Shown: positions 52,371-62,051, counted from the first letter of the stretch. The stretch: 64,000 bases of DNA from Brevibacterium sp. XM4083 (GCF_006489205.2 NZ_VFYR02000001.1:420562-484561); one strand, 5' to 3'. Program-made: numbers and translations. Notes: a model not told the origin generated them from the sequence alone.

Positions 52371-53678
52371 ATGGGTCGAGCGATCGAGCATCACGAGTCA
52401 TCGGCCACGAGGCCTGGCGAGAACTGGCGCACGGACGACGACGCTCCCACGGACGAGAACGGGCGCACGCACGACGCTGAGCGCCGGTTCGACGACCGGA
52501 GGCGTCCGCTCGACATCGTGCCCGCACGCGTCCCGTGGCCGGCCGTCGGAGTCTTCGTCCTCGTCGCGGGCAGTCTGGCCTGGGTGGCCTGCCTGCCGCT
52601 GTGGCTCTCCGGCAAGGGGCTGAGCGATCCAGTCCTTGTGCAGCTGTGTGGGATGGCGATGATGTTCACGCCGTTGCTCGCCACCATCGCCGCACTGATC
52701 GTCCAGCGCAGGCGTCACCCCAAGACCCGGGTTCGCCCCAAGACCGAACCCAATCTCCACACTGAACCCCACCCCGAGGCACCCACCGGCGCCCGCCCCG
52801 AGGCACCAACCGGCTCTCACCCCGCGGCGCCCGCCGGCACGGATTCCGAAGCCACGGACCCCGACACCTCCGCGGTCGGAGCCGGCCGCCTGGCGAGCAT
52901 CCCGCGCTATCTCGGTCTCTGGCCGCTCTACCCGGTCGGTCGAGTCCTCGGCATGAGCGGTCTCGCCGTGATCGGCATCTACGCGATCGTCATGGCCGGC
53001 TACCTCGTCGCCGCGGCATTCGGCTGGATGGACATCGACCTGCTCGGGCTCTCGGGCTACCGGCTGGCGCAGCAGGCGATTCCGGGGATCAGCACGCTGC
53101 CGATCGTCGCCTCCGTGGCCGTCTACCTCCTCCTCATCGTCGTCAACACCGGCGCGAACGTGCTCTTCGCCTTCGGAGAGGAGGTGGGCTGGCGCGGCTG
53201 GCTCATCACGAGCCTCCGCCCGCTCGGCACCTGGCCGGCGCTGATCATCATCGGCGTCGTGTGGGGGCTGTGGCACGCCCCGCTCATCCTGCTCGGCTAC
53301 AACTTCGCCCGGCCCGACCTCCTCGGCCTGGCACTCATGGTCGGCGGGTGCGTCATGGTCGGCATCCTGCTCGGTTGGCTGAGGCTGCGCACAGGATCCG
53401 TATGGCCCGCGGTCACCGCCCACGCCGCCCTCAACGCCTCGGCGGGAATGCTGCTGGGTCTCGTCATCGACGCGAGCTCACCGACCCCCGACCCGGCGCT
53501 CGTCACGACCCTCGGGGTCGCCGGGTGGATTTTCATCGCCGTCGTCATCATCGTCCTGCTTGCCACCGGGCAGTTCCGTGAGTCGCGGTTCCCCGGCATC
53601 AAGCCGCCTCGCCGGAATGATCCCGTGAAGTCCCAGGTCGCCGAGGCGGCCGACCCTCGAGGCTCCCAGATGCGGTAA
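52371..53678 (+). CDS. CPBP-family intramembrane metalloprotease (CAAX protease-like)
   Basis: 435 residues from ATG 52371 with GGAGGAG just upstream; the frame extends to 52110 across the minisatellite, which I do not think is translated. A charged N-terminus and two membrane helices come first. A Pro/Glu/Thr-rich linker follows (PHPEAPTGARPEAPTGSHP). The six-helix Abi/CPBP core has the catalytic EExxxR motif in FAFGEEVGWRGWL, the H-motif WGLWHAPLILLGYNF and AHAALNA. Members cleave prenylated or membrane proteins or modify bacteriocin immunity. Target unknown. Confidence 0.85.
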   Translation: MGRAIEHHESSATRPGENWRTDDDAPTDENGRTHDAERRFDDRRRPLDIVPARVPWPAVGVFVLVAGSLAWVACLPLWLSGKGLSDPVLVQLCGMAMMFTPLLATIAALIVQRRRHPKTRVRPKTEPNLHTEPHPEAPTGARPEAPTGSHPAAPAGTDSEATDPDTSAVGAGRLASIPRYLGLWPLYPVGRVLGMSGLAVIGIYAIVMAGYLVAAAFGWMDIDLLGLSGYRLAQQAIPGISTLPIVASVAVYLLLIVVNTGANVLFAFGEEVGWRGWLITSLRPLGTWPALIIIGVVWGLWHAPLILLGYNFARPDLLGLALMVGGCVMVGILLGWLRLRTGSVWPAVTAHAALNASAGMLLGLVIDASSPTPDPALVTTLGVAGWIFIAVVIIVLLATGQFRESRFPGIKPPRRNDPVKSQVAEAADPRGSQMR

Positions 53679-53746
53679 GCGTTGAGCGGGGGCCGGGGTT
53701 CCTATAGGCTCGGAATCCGAAAACCGCTGACGAGAGGAAGAAGCCC

Positions 53747-54244
53747 ATGGCACTTGGATCATCGCTGCTGCGCACCGTGGGACGCATGGCTACCGCACCG
53801 ATCTTCATCATCGGCGGATACTCCGCGCTGACGAATCCGGGAGGCCGCGTCGAGATGGCCGCACCGACGCTCGATAAGATCCGCGAGTACGTTCCCGCCC
53901 TGCCTGAGGACAACGAACTCCTCGTGCGCATCAACGGCGGCATCCAACTCGCCGCCGGCACGACCCTGCTGCTCGGCATCAAACCGCGCCTGTCCGCGCT
54001 CGCCCTCGCCGGCTCCCTCATCCCGACGACGATCGCCGGGCACGCTTTCTGGGAGGAGGACGAACCCCAGGCGACCGCGCAGAAGATGCAGTTCGCGAAG
54101 AACCTCGCCGCCCTCGGCGGCCTCATGCTCATCGTCGGTGCCGACGACCCGCACAAGGCGATCGAGAGGGCCGCCGACAAGGCCGGTCGCAAGGGTGAGA
54201 AGCGCGGCTACCGTGAGGCCAAAGAGGCGCTGAAGCAGAAGTGA
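53747..54244 (+). CDS. DoxX-family membrane protein
   Basis: 165 residues with four hydrophobic segments. DoxX features are an early PIFIIGGYSALTNPG, RINGGIQLAAGTTLLLG, and LIPTTIAGHAFWEE, followed by QFAKNLAALGGLMLIV. DoxX proteins of Actinobacteria help keep redox balance at the membrane (for example with SodA and SseA in mycobacteria); others form part of quinone or thiosulfate oxidoreductases. A basic Lys/Arg-rich C-tail is cytoplasmic. The stop overlaps the start of the GrpB-like gene (GTGA). Confidence 0.85.
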   Translation: MALGSSLLRTVGRMATAPIFIIGGYSALTNPGGRVEMAAPTLDKIREYVPALPEDNELLVRINGGIQLAAGTTLLLGIKPRLSALALAGSLIPTTIAGHAFWEEDEPQATAQKMQFAKNLAALGGLMLIVGADDPHKAIERAADKAGRKGEKRGYREAKEALKQK

Positions 54245-54888
54245 CCGCGGAGCGCCCCGACTCCGATCCGACCTTCGTCTCACCCGCTGCGGTCGTCACC
54301 TTCGACGACATCGAGGACCCGCAGCTGTGGATGAAGCCGGGCCGGCGGGCCGACATCGCCATCGTCGACCACGACGAGGCCTGGGCTGATGACTTCGCGC
54401 GTCTGGCCGCGATGATCAGAGGCGCCCTGGGGGACACGGGGCTCGCGCTCCAGCACGTCGGGTCGACCTCGGTGCCGGGGCTCGCGGCGAAGCCGGTCAT
54501 CGACATCGACGTCCTCGTCGCCGACCCGAGCGACGAGGACGCCTACCGCCCGGCGCTCGCCGCCGTCGGCTACGACTTGACCGTCCGCGAGCCGGCCTGG
54601 TACGAGCACCGAGTCTTCCGCCACGAGGACGCCGACGGCACACTGCGTTTGCCGCACTCGAACCTCCATGTCTTCGGTCCGCACTGCCCGGAGTTCGCCC
54701 GGCACCGGATCTTCCGGGATCACCTCACCCGCGATGCCGCCGACCGGCAGCGCTATGCCGAGGCCAAGCGCGGTGCCGCCGCCGAGGCGAACGCAGCGGG
54801 GGAGACGATGATGGACTACAACGCCCGCAAGCAGGCGGTCATCCGCGACATCTACGCCCGTGCGTTCGCCGCCGCGGGCCTCACTTGA
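54241..54888 (+). CDS. GrpB/UPF0157-family protein, nucleotidyltransferase-like fold
   Basis: 215 residues, GTG start overlapping the DoxX stop. The family core is IAIVDHDEAWADDFARLAAMIRGAL, LQHVGSTSVPGLAAKPVIDIDVLV (the GST and paired Asp of a minimal nucleotidyltransferase), then LPHSNLHVF and RDHLTRDAADRQRYAEAKRGAA. An N-terminal extension of about 40 residues is not usual. Members have been linked to dephospho-CoA or CoA-related metabolism in some fusion proteins; function here is unknown. Confidence 0.86.
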   Translation: MTAERPDSDPTFVSPAAVVTFDDIEDPQLWMKPGRRADIAIVDHDEAWADDFARLAAMIRGALGDTGLALQHVGSTSVPGLAAKPVIDIDVLVADPSDEDAYRPALAAVGYDLTVREPAWYEHRVFRHEDADGTLRLPHSNLHVFGPHCPEFARHRIFRDHLTRDAADRQRYAEAKRGAAAEANAAGETMMDYNARKQAVIRDIYARAFAAAGLT

Positions 54889-54994
54889 GACTCCAGCCCG
54901 CGCCCGGCCCGGACACGAGTCCGTCGAACCGCGCGAGAGACCTCGATCCGAGCCGACCCCTGGCATTCTCACGCAGAGCGCCTATGCTCGAAGC

Positions 54995-55561
54995 ATGGCG
55001 AAGGCACTTCTCATCGTCGACGTGCAGAACGACTTCACCGAGGGCGGAGCGCTCGCGGTGACCGGCGGGGACGCCGTCGCGTCCGGAATCTCCGACTACC
55101 TGGGCGCGCATGCCGGGGACTACGACGCGATCGTCGCCTCCCGGGACTGGCATGACGGCGACGGCGACAACGGCGGCCACTTCGCCGCTGCTCCCGATTT
55201 CGTCGACTCCTGGCCCGTCCACTGCGTGGCCGGCACCACCGGTGCCGAGTTCGATCCTCTCCTCGACACGAGCGCGGTCACCCACGCCGTCCGCAAGGGC
55301 CAGGGTGTGCCCGCCTATTCCGCATTCGAGGGGACGACGGAGACCGGGGACAGCCTCGGCGAGCTTCTCACCAGCCTCGATGTCGCCGAGGTCGACGTCG
55401 TCGGCATCGCCACCGATCACTGCGTGCGCGCCACGGTCCTCGACGGACTCGCCGCGGGACTGCGCGTCCGCGTGCTCGATGACCTCATCGCCGGTGTCGG
55501 CACCGAGTCGAGTGCGGCCGCGCTCGCGGAGATGAAGGCCGCCGGCGCGACCCTCGACTGA
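54995..55561 (+). CDS. pncA: Nicotinamidase (isochorismatase superfamily)
   Basis: 188 residues from ATG 54995; a longer frame from 54860 overlaps the preceding gene. Catalytic triad: Asp in LLIVDVQNDF, Lys in AVRKGQ, Cys in GIATDHCVRAT. Metal ligands are in ASRDWH...GGHF. This pattern is that of PncA, which deamidates nicotinamide to nicotinate in NAD salvage and activates pyrazinamide. A 'pyrazinamidase/nicotinamidase' assignment fits its length (180-210 residues). Confidence 0.9.
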   Translation: MAKALLIVDVQNDFTEGGALAVTGGDAVASGISDYLGAHAGDYDAIVASRDWHDGDGDNGGHFAAAPDFVDSWPVHCVAGTTGAEFDPLLDTSAVTHAVRKGQGVPAYSAFEGTTETGDSLGELLTSLDVAEVDVVGIATDHCVRATVLDGLAAGLRVRVLDDLIAGVGTESSAAALAEMKAAGATLD

Positions 55562-55592
55562 ACCGCCGGCCCACGCTCCTCTCCCCATCGAA

Positions 55593-55614
55593 AGTTGCAG
55601 ACGAAGTCTCAACT
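55593..55614. promoter_or_regulatory. Dyad before the MMPL/two-component unit
   Basis: AGTTGCAGAC-GAA-GTCTCAACT, an inverted repeat with a single bulged C, 44 bases before the MMPL start. Could be the binding site of the response regulator encoded downstream, or a terminator of pncA (no T-run). Confidence 0.45.
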
Positions 55615-55657
55615 CTCTTCCGATGTGCCCGGCCAGGGAAATTGATGTGCTGGAGGC

Positions 55658-57895
55658 ATGAAGAATTCCCTTGCAGCCATCGGCACCGCCCTCGTGTCGA
55701 AACGCGGCGCGTGGATCGTCCTCGGCGCCGTCCTCGTCCTCGTCACCCTCCTCTTCGGACTCCTCTCCGGGTCCGGGGAGGACCGCCCCATGGAGTCGGC
55801 CCCACCGGATTCGGAGTCGAGTCAGGTCGCCGACACCCTCGCGAAGTTCCCCGACGCCGATGAGCAGACCGTCATGGTCGTCGCCTCCCGCACCGACGGG
55901 CAGGCCCTGAGCACCGCCGACGAGTCGGACCTGACGGACTTGGGCGGTCGCCTCAGTCAGCCGGACGCCGAGGTCAGCGGTCCGGTGACGAGCGACGACG
56001 GGGAGGCGACACTGCTCATGGTGCCCATCACCGTGGGCCTGACGAACTCGGAGACCGCCGACACCGTCGACGCACTGCGGGCGACGATCGCCGGCGACGC
56101 CGGGGCCCAGCAGCTCGAAGCCTCCGGTGTCTCCCTCCTCGTCACCGGCGGCCCGGCGATCGGGGCCGACATCGCCTCGGCGTTCAACGGGGCCGACTTC
56201 ACGCTGCTCATCGTCACGGTCGTCATCGTCGCCCTCCTCCTCATCATCACCTACCGCTCACCGATCCTCTGGCTGCTTCCGCTCGTCGTCATCGGCACCG
56301 CCGACGGGCTCGCCTCGACGGTGACCGCGGCGCTCGGCGATGCCTTCGACCTCCAGTTCGATGCCGGCATCATCAGCGTCCTCGTCTTCGGTGCCGGCGC
56401 CAACTACGCGCTCCTCCTCATCTCCCGGTACCGCGAGGAGCTCGCCCTCGTCGCCGACCACCGGGTCGCGCTCGCCGCGGCTTGGCGGCACACCGTCGGC
56501 ACGATCCTCGCCTCGAACCTCACCGTCGTCCTCTCCCTGCTCAGCCTCGTCTTCGCCGTCATCCCCGGCACCCGCGGGCTCGGCATCACCGCAGCCGCCG
56601 GTCTCCTCATCGCCGCAGCCGCCGTGCTCATCGCCCTGCCCCCGGTGCTCGCGATCTGCGGCACACGGGTGTTCTGGCCGTTCGTGCCCACGGTCGACGG
56701 CAGCGCCACCGGTGCCACCCCCACCGAGGCGGCCGCCGCCTCCACCCCCATCGAGGCGACCGCCACCGCCCGAACGACCGCCTCGGCGCGACCGTCGCTC
56801 TGGCGTCGGATCGCCACGTGGGTCGTGCGCCGGCCCGGCCGCCACCTCGGCGCCGGCATCGCCGTGCTCGCGATCATGGCGACCGGACTGCTCGGCACAA
56901 CGGTGGGTCTCGACCAGGAGGAGAAGTTCCGGGTCCAGTCGGAGTCGGCACAGGGCCTCTCGGTGCTGGGGGAGCACTTCCCGCCCGGGGAGTCCCAGCC
57001 GATCTGGGTCGTCGCCGACGCCGACCGCGCCGCCGACGTCGTCGACTCCGTCAGCGGGATCGACGGAGTCGTGCGCGCCGTGCCCGTCGCGGAGACGACG
57101 ATCGACGGCGAGCCGACGGCGAAGATCATGGTCACCGGCGAATACGCCCCCGACAGCCCCGCCGGTCTCGACCTCGTCGAGACGATCCGCGCCGACGTCC
57201 ACGCGATCGCCGGAGCCGACGCCGAGGTGGGCGGTGCCGCCGCCACGGAACTCGACGCCCGGGACGGCAACGCCCAGGACTTCCGCACGGTCGTCCCGCT
57301 CATCCTTCTCATCAGCGTCGTCATCCTCCTCGGGGTGCTCCGGGCGCCGCTCGTCGCCCTCACCCTCCTCGTCGTCAACATCGCTTCGACTGCCGCGGCG
57401 ATCGGTCTCGGCGCGGCCCTGAGCCGGGTGATCTTCGGGCAGGCGGCGATCGACGCACAGGTGCCGATCCTCGCGTTCCTCTTCCTCGTCGCCCTCGGCA
57501 TCGACTACTCGATCTTCCTCTCCCACCGGGCGAAGAAGGAATCCGAGGTCCACGGTGCGCGCCGGGGCATCATCGCCGCCGTCGCCCACACCGGCGGGGT
57601 CATCACGAGTGCGGGCATCGTCCTGGCCGGGGTGTTCGCGGCTCTCGGCATGCTGCCGCTCATGGTGCTCGGGCAGCTCGGGCTCATCGTCGGCGTCGGG
57701 GTCCTCGTCGACACCGTGGTTGTGCGCACGATCATCGTGCCCGCGATCTTCGGGCTGGCCGGCAGCCGGATCTGGTGGCCGAATCGCAAGATCGCCCGCG
57801 CCGAGGCGGTCGCGGAGTCCGCGGCCCCCGCGCGGTCACGTGGGGGTTCGGTCGCGGTCGAGGAGCCCCGGGTCGAGGTCGTCGATGCCCGGTGA
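55658..57895 (+). CDS. MMPL-family membrane transporter
   Basis: 745 residues, complete. An N-terminal helix (about 18-40), an extracytoplasmic porter domain and five helices follow. These include GGPAIGADIASAF and the MMPL signature region VFGAGANYALLLISRYREEL (the usual GIDY is GANY). A cytoplasmic Ala/Thr-rich linker joins a second half ending in FLVALGIDYSIFLSHRAKKE. Such transporters export lipids, glycolipids or drugs. It is 34 bases ahead of a sensor kinase/response regulator pair, so it is likely their target or sensory partner. Unlike the MMPL gene at the left edge it has no ATPase-like tail. Confidence 0.88.
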   Translation: MKNSLAAIGTALVSKRGAWIVLGAVLVLVTLLFGLLSGSGEDRPMESAPPDSESSQVADTLAKFPDADEQTVMVVASRTDGQALSTADESDLTDLGGRLSQPDAEVSGPVTSDDGEATLLMVPITVGLTNSETADTVDALRATIAGDAGAQQLEASGVSLLVTGGPAIGADIASAFNGADFTLLIVTVVIVALLLIITYRSPILWLLPLVVIGTADGLASTVTAALGDAFDLQFDAGIISVLVFGAGANYALLLISRYREELALVADHRVALAAAWRHTVGTILASNLTVVLSLLSLVFAVIPGTRGLGITAAAGLLIAAAAVLIALPPVLAICGTRVFWPFVPTVDGSATGATPTEAAAASTPIEATATARTTASARPSLWRRIATWVVRRPGRHLGAGIAVLAIMATGLLGTTVGLDQEEKFRVQSESAQGLSVLGEHFPPGESQPIWVVADADRAADVVDSVSGIDGVVRAVPVAETTIDGEPTAKIMVTGEYAPDSPAGLDLVETIRADVHAIAGADAEVGGAAATELDARDGNAQDFRTVVPLILLISVVILLGVLRAPLVALTLLVVNIASTAAAIGLGAALSRVIFGQAAIDAQVPILAFLFLVALGIDYSIFLSHRAKKESEVHGARRGIIAAVAHTGGVITSAGIVLAGVFAALGMLPLMVLGQLGLIVGVGVLVDTVVVRTIIVPAIFGLAGSRIWWPNRKIARAEAVAESAAPARSRGGSVAVEEPRVEVVDAR

Positions 57896-57929
57896 CGGCT
57901 ATCCTGACGGGGAGAGGGAAGGGGGCGGT

Positions 57930-59126
57930 GTGAGCTCACACGGATGGACCGTGCGGACGATGGAGATCGGTCAGCACGCGATCGCCCTCGTCCTCACTGT
58001 GATCTCGGCCGTCCGCGCGGCCGTCGTCGGTGCTCCGGTGGCCGCGGTCATCGCCGTCAGCCTCGTCTTCCTCGCGTGGTACGTCCTCGGGGCGGTGCGG
58101 GCGGCGCGCAGCGAGGCGGTCGTGCTCGCGCGGTGGTGGCTGCTCGTCCTCGCCGCGATCTGGCTCGTCGCGCTCATCGTCTCCGCCGAGTTCATCTGGG
58201 TCGCCTTCCTCCTCTGGCTGCTCGCCGGGCACCTCTTCTCACTGCGCCTCGCCGTGGTCTTCACCGCGCTGACCTACCTCGCGACGATCGCCGCGCCCCT
58301 GCTCCACCACGGTACGGTGGGCACCGCGAGCGTCATCGGCTCCCTCATCGGGGCGGTGTTCGCCCTCGGCTTGTCCCGCGGGTACATCGAACTGCTGCGG
58401 GAGGGACGGCGCCGGGAGGAGCTCATCCGCTCACTCGAGGCCGCCCACCGCAGCCTCGTCGACCTCCAGGACGAACTCGCCCTCACCCAGCGTCACGCCG
58501 GTGAGCTGCGGGAGCGCACCCGGATCTCGCGCGACGTCCATGACACCGTGGCGCAGGAGATCTCCTCGATCCGGCTCATCGCCCACGCCGAGGCGGAGCG
58601 GACGACCGATCCGCACGCGCGGCAGGTGCTGCGACAGGTCGAGGATCTTGCGGCGGAGGGATCGCGGGACATCCGGCGGATCATCGCCGAGCTCACTCCG
58701 GCCGAACTCGAGGACGGGGCCCTGCCGGCGGCGCTGCGCCGCCTGCTCACCCGGCTCGAGGAGGAGACCGCGATGACGACCGGGCTCGCAGTCGACGAGA
58801 CGATCACCGCGCTGCCCGCCGAGGTGGAGGTGGCGCTGCTGCGCACCGCCCAGTCTGCTCTCGCCAACGTCCGTCAGCACGCGCAGGCGTCGCGGGTCAA
58901 TGTCAGCCTCATCGACTCCGAGGGCACGATCCGCATGGACATCGTCGACAACGGGGTCGGGGTCGACGCCGGTGATTCGCGCACCCGAGGCTCGGAGTCG
59001 GGGTTCGGGCTCGACTTCATCGCCGCGCGGATGCGCGAACTCGGTGGGGACCTCGTCATCGAGACGAGTCCCGGTGCCGGGTTCGCGATCTCGGCGACCG
59101 TGCCGCTGAGAGGGGTGAGCCGATGA
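57930..59126 (+). CDS. NarL-type sensor histidine kinase
   Basis: 398 residues from GTG 57930, preceded by GGGAAGGGGG; ATG 57960 is an alternative. Five or six membrane helices (about residues 12-160) form the sensor. A short coiled coil follows, then HisKA_3 with the phosphorylated His in RTRISRDVHDTVAQEISSIRLIAHAEA, and a HATPase_c domain with DIVDNGVGVD and GSESGFGLDFIAARMRELGGDL. DesK/NarX-like membrane sensors of this type often detect membrane state or antibiotics. ATGA overlap with the response-regulator gene. Confidence 0.9.
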   Translation: MSSHGWTVRTMEIGQHAIALVLTVISAVRAAVVGAPVAAVIAVSLVFLAWYVLGAVRAARSEAVVLARWWLLVLAAIWLVALIVSAEFIWVAFLLWLLAGHLFSLRLAVVFTALTYLATIAAPLLHHGTVGTASVIGSLIGAVFALGLSRGYIELLREGRRREELIRSLEAAHRSLVDLQDELALTQRHAGELRERTRISRDVHDTVAQEISSIRLIAHAEAERTTDPHARQVLRQVEDLAAEGSRDIRRIIAELTPAELEDGALPAALRRLLTRLEEETAMTTGLAVDETITALPAEVEVALLRTAQSALANVRQHAQASRVNVSLIDSEGTIRMDIVDNGVGVDAGDSRTRGSESGFGLDFIAARMRELGGDLVIETSPGAGFAISATVPLRGVSR

Positions 59127-59743
59127 CGATCCGCGTGATCCTCGTCGACGACCATCCGGTCGTGCGTGCCGGCCTGCGCGCGGTCATCGACGCCCCCGAG
59201 CACATCGAGGTCGTCGGGGAGGCCGGGAACGGCGCCGAGGCGCTCGCCCTCGCCGCGAGCAGCGCCCCGGACGTCGTCGTCTGCGATCTGCGGTTGGGAG
59301 ACGGCGTCGACGGAATCGCCGTGACGACGCAGCTGCGGGCCCTGCCGCACCCGCCGGCCGTGCTCATCCTCACGACCTTCGACCATGACGCGGAGATCGT
59401 CGCCGCGCTGCGCGCCGGTGCCGCCGGGTACCTCCTCAAGGACATCGAACCGGCGCAGATCACCGTCGCGATCGAGCAGGCGGCCCAGGGGCAGACGTAC
59501 CTGCCGCCGGAGATCAGTGCGAAGGCGATCGCACAGATGCGCAATCCGGGACCCCAGCTGACCCGGCGCGAACTCGAAGTCGTCAAGCTTCTGGCGACGG
59601 GGGCGTCGAACGCGCAGATCGCACAGGAGCTCTTCGTCACCGAGGCGACCGTGAAGAGCCACCTCGTCAACGTCTTCGCCAAGCTCGGCGTCGACTCCCG
59701 GGCGCGGGCGATCCGCGTCGCCGAGGACTCAGGGCTCGTCTAG
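59123..59743 (+). CDS. NarL/FixJ-family response regulator
   Basis: 206 residues. Receiver domain: acidic pair in VILVDDHPVVRAGL, phospho-acceptor Asp in VVVCDLRLGDGVDG, Lys in YLLKDIE. C-terminal LuxR HTH: LTRRELEVVKLLATGASNAQIAQELFVTEATVKSHLVNVFAKLGV. Partner of the overlapping kinase; the adjacent MMPL transporter gene is the obvious target. Confidence 0.93.
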   Translation: MTIRVILVDDHPVVRAGLRAVIDAPEHIEVVGEAGNGAEALALAASSAPDVVVCDLRLGDGVDGIAVTTQLRALPHPPAVLILTTFDHDAEIVAALRAGAAGYLLKDIEPAQITVAIEQAAQGQTYLPPEISAKAIAQMRNPGPQLTRRELEVVKLLATGASNAQIAQELFVTEATVKSHLVNVFAKLGVDSRARAIRVAEDSGLV

Positions 59744-59774
59744 CGCCCTGCGCCGCCTCGACGGGCGGTGTCTC

Positions 59775-60407
59775 CTACCGCCCAAGACCGTAGTGCTCGG
59801 CGAAGGGATCCCAGTCCGGGTCGGAGTGGACCTCGAGCTCGACGTACCGGGCGGCCTCGGCAGCCGCCTCGGCGCCGGAGAGCTGCGCGATGAGGGCAGC
59901 CGTCATGTCCATGCCCGCCGCCACCCCCGACGACGTCCAGCGGTCACGGTCCTCGACCCAGCGGGCGTGCGGCACCCAGGTGACGTCCTCGCCCTGCGAT
60001 GACGCCCACGCGAAGGCCACCTTGTTCGACGTCGCCCGATACCCGTCGAGGAGACCGGCGGCGGCGAGCACAGCGGACCCGGTGCACACCGAGGTGACCA
60101 GCGGTGAGGCGCGAGCCCACTTGGACAGGCGGGCGAGGAACTCGGGATCGGTGACGAGCCGCCGGGTGCCGTTCCCGCCTGGAACGAGGACGATGTCGGG
60201 TGAGGGCGCCGCGGACAGCGACTGAGTGGCGACCACCTCGGCGCCCTGACTGCTGCGGACCGGCCCGACCTCGGGGGCGATGTACGTGATCCGGTAGTCC
60301 TCGGGCAGCACGCTGAACAGTTCGACGGGACCGAAGACGTCGAGGAGTTCGAAGCCGTCGAAGAGGAGGATGCCCACGCTGCGCGATGTCGGTGCCTCGG
60401 TGCTCAT
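59775..60407 (-). CDS. DJ-1/PfpI-family protein (glutamine amidotransferase-like)
   Basis: 210 residues. VGILLFDGFELLDVFGPVELFS at the start, LVPGGNGTRRLV, and the nucleophile elbow LVTSVCTGSAVLAAAGLLDG with the conserved Cys, then a His in VPHARWVEDRDRWTSSGVAAGMDMTAALI. This resembles the isocyanide-hydratase/ThiJ branch or the sensor domain of GATase1-AraC regulators, but no HTH is attached. Reaction unknown. Confidence 0.87.
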   Translation of the reverse strand: MSTEAPTSRSVGILLFDGFELLDVFGPVELFSVLPEDYRITYIAPEVGPVRSSQGAEVVATQSLSAAPSPDIVLVPGGNGTRRLVTDPEFLARLSKWARASPLVTSVCTGSAVLAAAGLLDGYRATSNKVAFAWASSQGEDVTWVPHARWVEDRDRWTSSGVAAGMDMTAALIAQLSGAEAAAEAARYVELEVHSDPDWDPFAEHYGLGR

Positions 60408-60471
60408 GGGCCCATCGTAGCGGCGAGGGGTGACACGAATGGCGAGACTACAGGTGACCTATGATCTGTCC

Positions 60472-62019
60472 ATGACCTCACCGACGCGCCGCCCCGTCCT
60501 CGCCCTCGTCGCCGTGGCGCTGCTGCTCGCCGGCTGCACCCCGGGCCGACCGAGTGCCGATCCCGCGCCGACGCCGACGACCACACCTGAACTCGCCGAG
60601 CCGATCGAGCTCGACTACCCGGCCGCGCTCGTCGTCGACGATGGAGTCGGTCGGGCACTCGTCACCGACTGGACCGCGCAGAAGCTGAGGGCCATCGATG
60701 CGCAGGGCACCGAGCTGTGGAGCATGGACGCCGTCATCGACGACGAACGCGGGGGCGCCGAGGCGTACTCGGCCGGCGACTCCGTCATCGTCCACGACTA
60801 CACGGGGACGACGACTGCCTACGCATGGGCCGACGGCAGTGAGCAGTGGTCGTATGCGATCCCCGGAGATGCCCGGTCCTGCCACCGTCCCGAGTCGTTC
60901 GGCTCCCAGACCACGGGAGTCAGCCCCCACCTCGGCGAGGGTGACCTCCTGCTCCTCACCTACCTCGGCGTCGCTGACGAACCCGGGTGCACACCGACGA
61001 GCGAGGACGGCAGCGTCGCGGTCATCGCACTCGACCCGACCACGGGAAAGGAGGCGTGGCCGGCGCTGTCGACGGGACCCAAGGCCCGGATGTTCGGAGG
61101 CATCGAGGTCAACATCTCACCCGATCGCACCGTCGGGTACCTCTCGTTCGCCGACGGGCAGGCATCGGCCAGCGCCGACGGGGAGGACTCGGTGCTCTCG
61201 CGGATCGACCTGAGCACCGGAGCCAACGCCACGGTGTCCCTCGACCAATTGCGGAAGTTCGACGACTCCGGCGCGGACTCCTACGACGTCTACCCGACCT
61301 CCGACCCGGAGGCGCTCATCTACGTCTACGGCGCCGAGGACCCCGACGATCCCTTCAGCTCGATGATCACGCGCGCCGCTGATCTCACGGTGTCCGAGGG
61401 GCTCGAACCCACCGACGGCACCGTGCTCCAGGTCGGCGAGGGCGCCGCGGCGGCGGCGAAGACCGACACGACCGATCCCGTCTGCGCGGCCGATCTCCGG
61501 TTCACCGCCGCCGGCCAGCCGACGTGCGTGGAGACCGAGCTCTTCGCCTCGGCGATCAAGTACCAGGGTTCGGAGGGCGGACCGCAGGGGTGGTTCGCCG
61601 ATGCGCCGGAGACCGCGCTCGACGTCGTCGGACTGCCCGGCGCACCGCAGTCGGTGCCCGTCGACGCCGGTGAGCGGGCGCTCGTCGTCGTGCCTGGACT
61701 CGACACGAGCGTCTTGGCCCTCGACGCGGCGACCGGAGAGACGGCGTGGACAGCGGGTGCCGCGGCGCCCCGTGCCCCCGTGTCCGCGACTGCGGAGACT
61801 GTCGACTCCGGCCCCACGTGGGGCGGTCAGGGCGTGCTTCCCGAGCTCGGACTCGTCGTCGTCACGGATGCGCAGACGACGAGCTTCTATGATGCCGCGA
61901 CGGGCAGGACGATGTCCGAGCACCCGGCGCCCGAATTCGCGACCTTGACGTCGGGTTCACGGTTCGCCCTGGTCAGCGGTGACCGGTCGACGACGATGTG
62001 GGCCGTCGTCGACCGGTAG
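60472..62019 (+). CDS. Secreted lipoprotein with PQQ-type beta-propeller fold
   Basis: 515 residues from ATG 60472. The signal peptide ends in a lipobox (ALVAVALLLAGC), so the mature protein is lipid-anchored at the outer face. A Pro/Thr-rich linker follows. Several WD/PQQ-like blades come next (LRAIDAQGTELWSMDA, AYAWADGSEQWSYAI, VIALDPTTGKEAWPAL, VLALDAATGETAWTAG, FYDAATGRTM), typical of PQQ_2 repeats. Probably a structural or binding protein of the envelope; no enzyme motif seen. It is divergent from the PfpI gene by 64 bases. Confidence 0.85.
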   Translation: MTSPTRRPVLALVAVALLLAGCTPGRPSADPAPTPTTTPELAEPIELDYPAALVVDDGVGRALVTDWTAQKLRAIDAQGTELWSMDAVIDDERGGAEAYSAGDSVIVHDYTGTTTAYAWADGSEQWSYAIPGDARSCHRPESFGSQTTGVSPHLGEGDLLLLTYLGVADEPGCTPTSEDGSVAVIALDPTTGKEAWPALSTGPKARMFGGIEVNISPDRTVGYLSFADGQASASADGEDSVLSRIDLSTGANATVSLDQLRKFDDSGADSYDVYPTSDPEALIYVYGAEDPDDPFSSMITRAADLTVSEGLEPTDGTVLQVGEGAAAAAKTDTTDPVCAADLRFTAAGQPTCVETELFASAIKYQGSEGGPQGWFADAPETALDVVGLPGAPQSVPVDAGERALVVVPGLDTSVLALDAATGETAWTAGAAAPRAPVSATAETVDSGPTWGGQGVLPELGLVVVTDAQTTSFYDAATGRTMSEHPAPEFATLTSGSRFALVSGDRSTTMWAVVDR

Positions 62020-62051
62020 GAATCCCGCCGAGGCGGTCGAACCGGTGGCGC

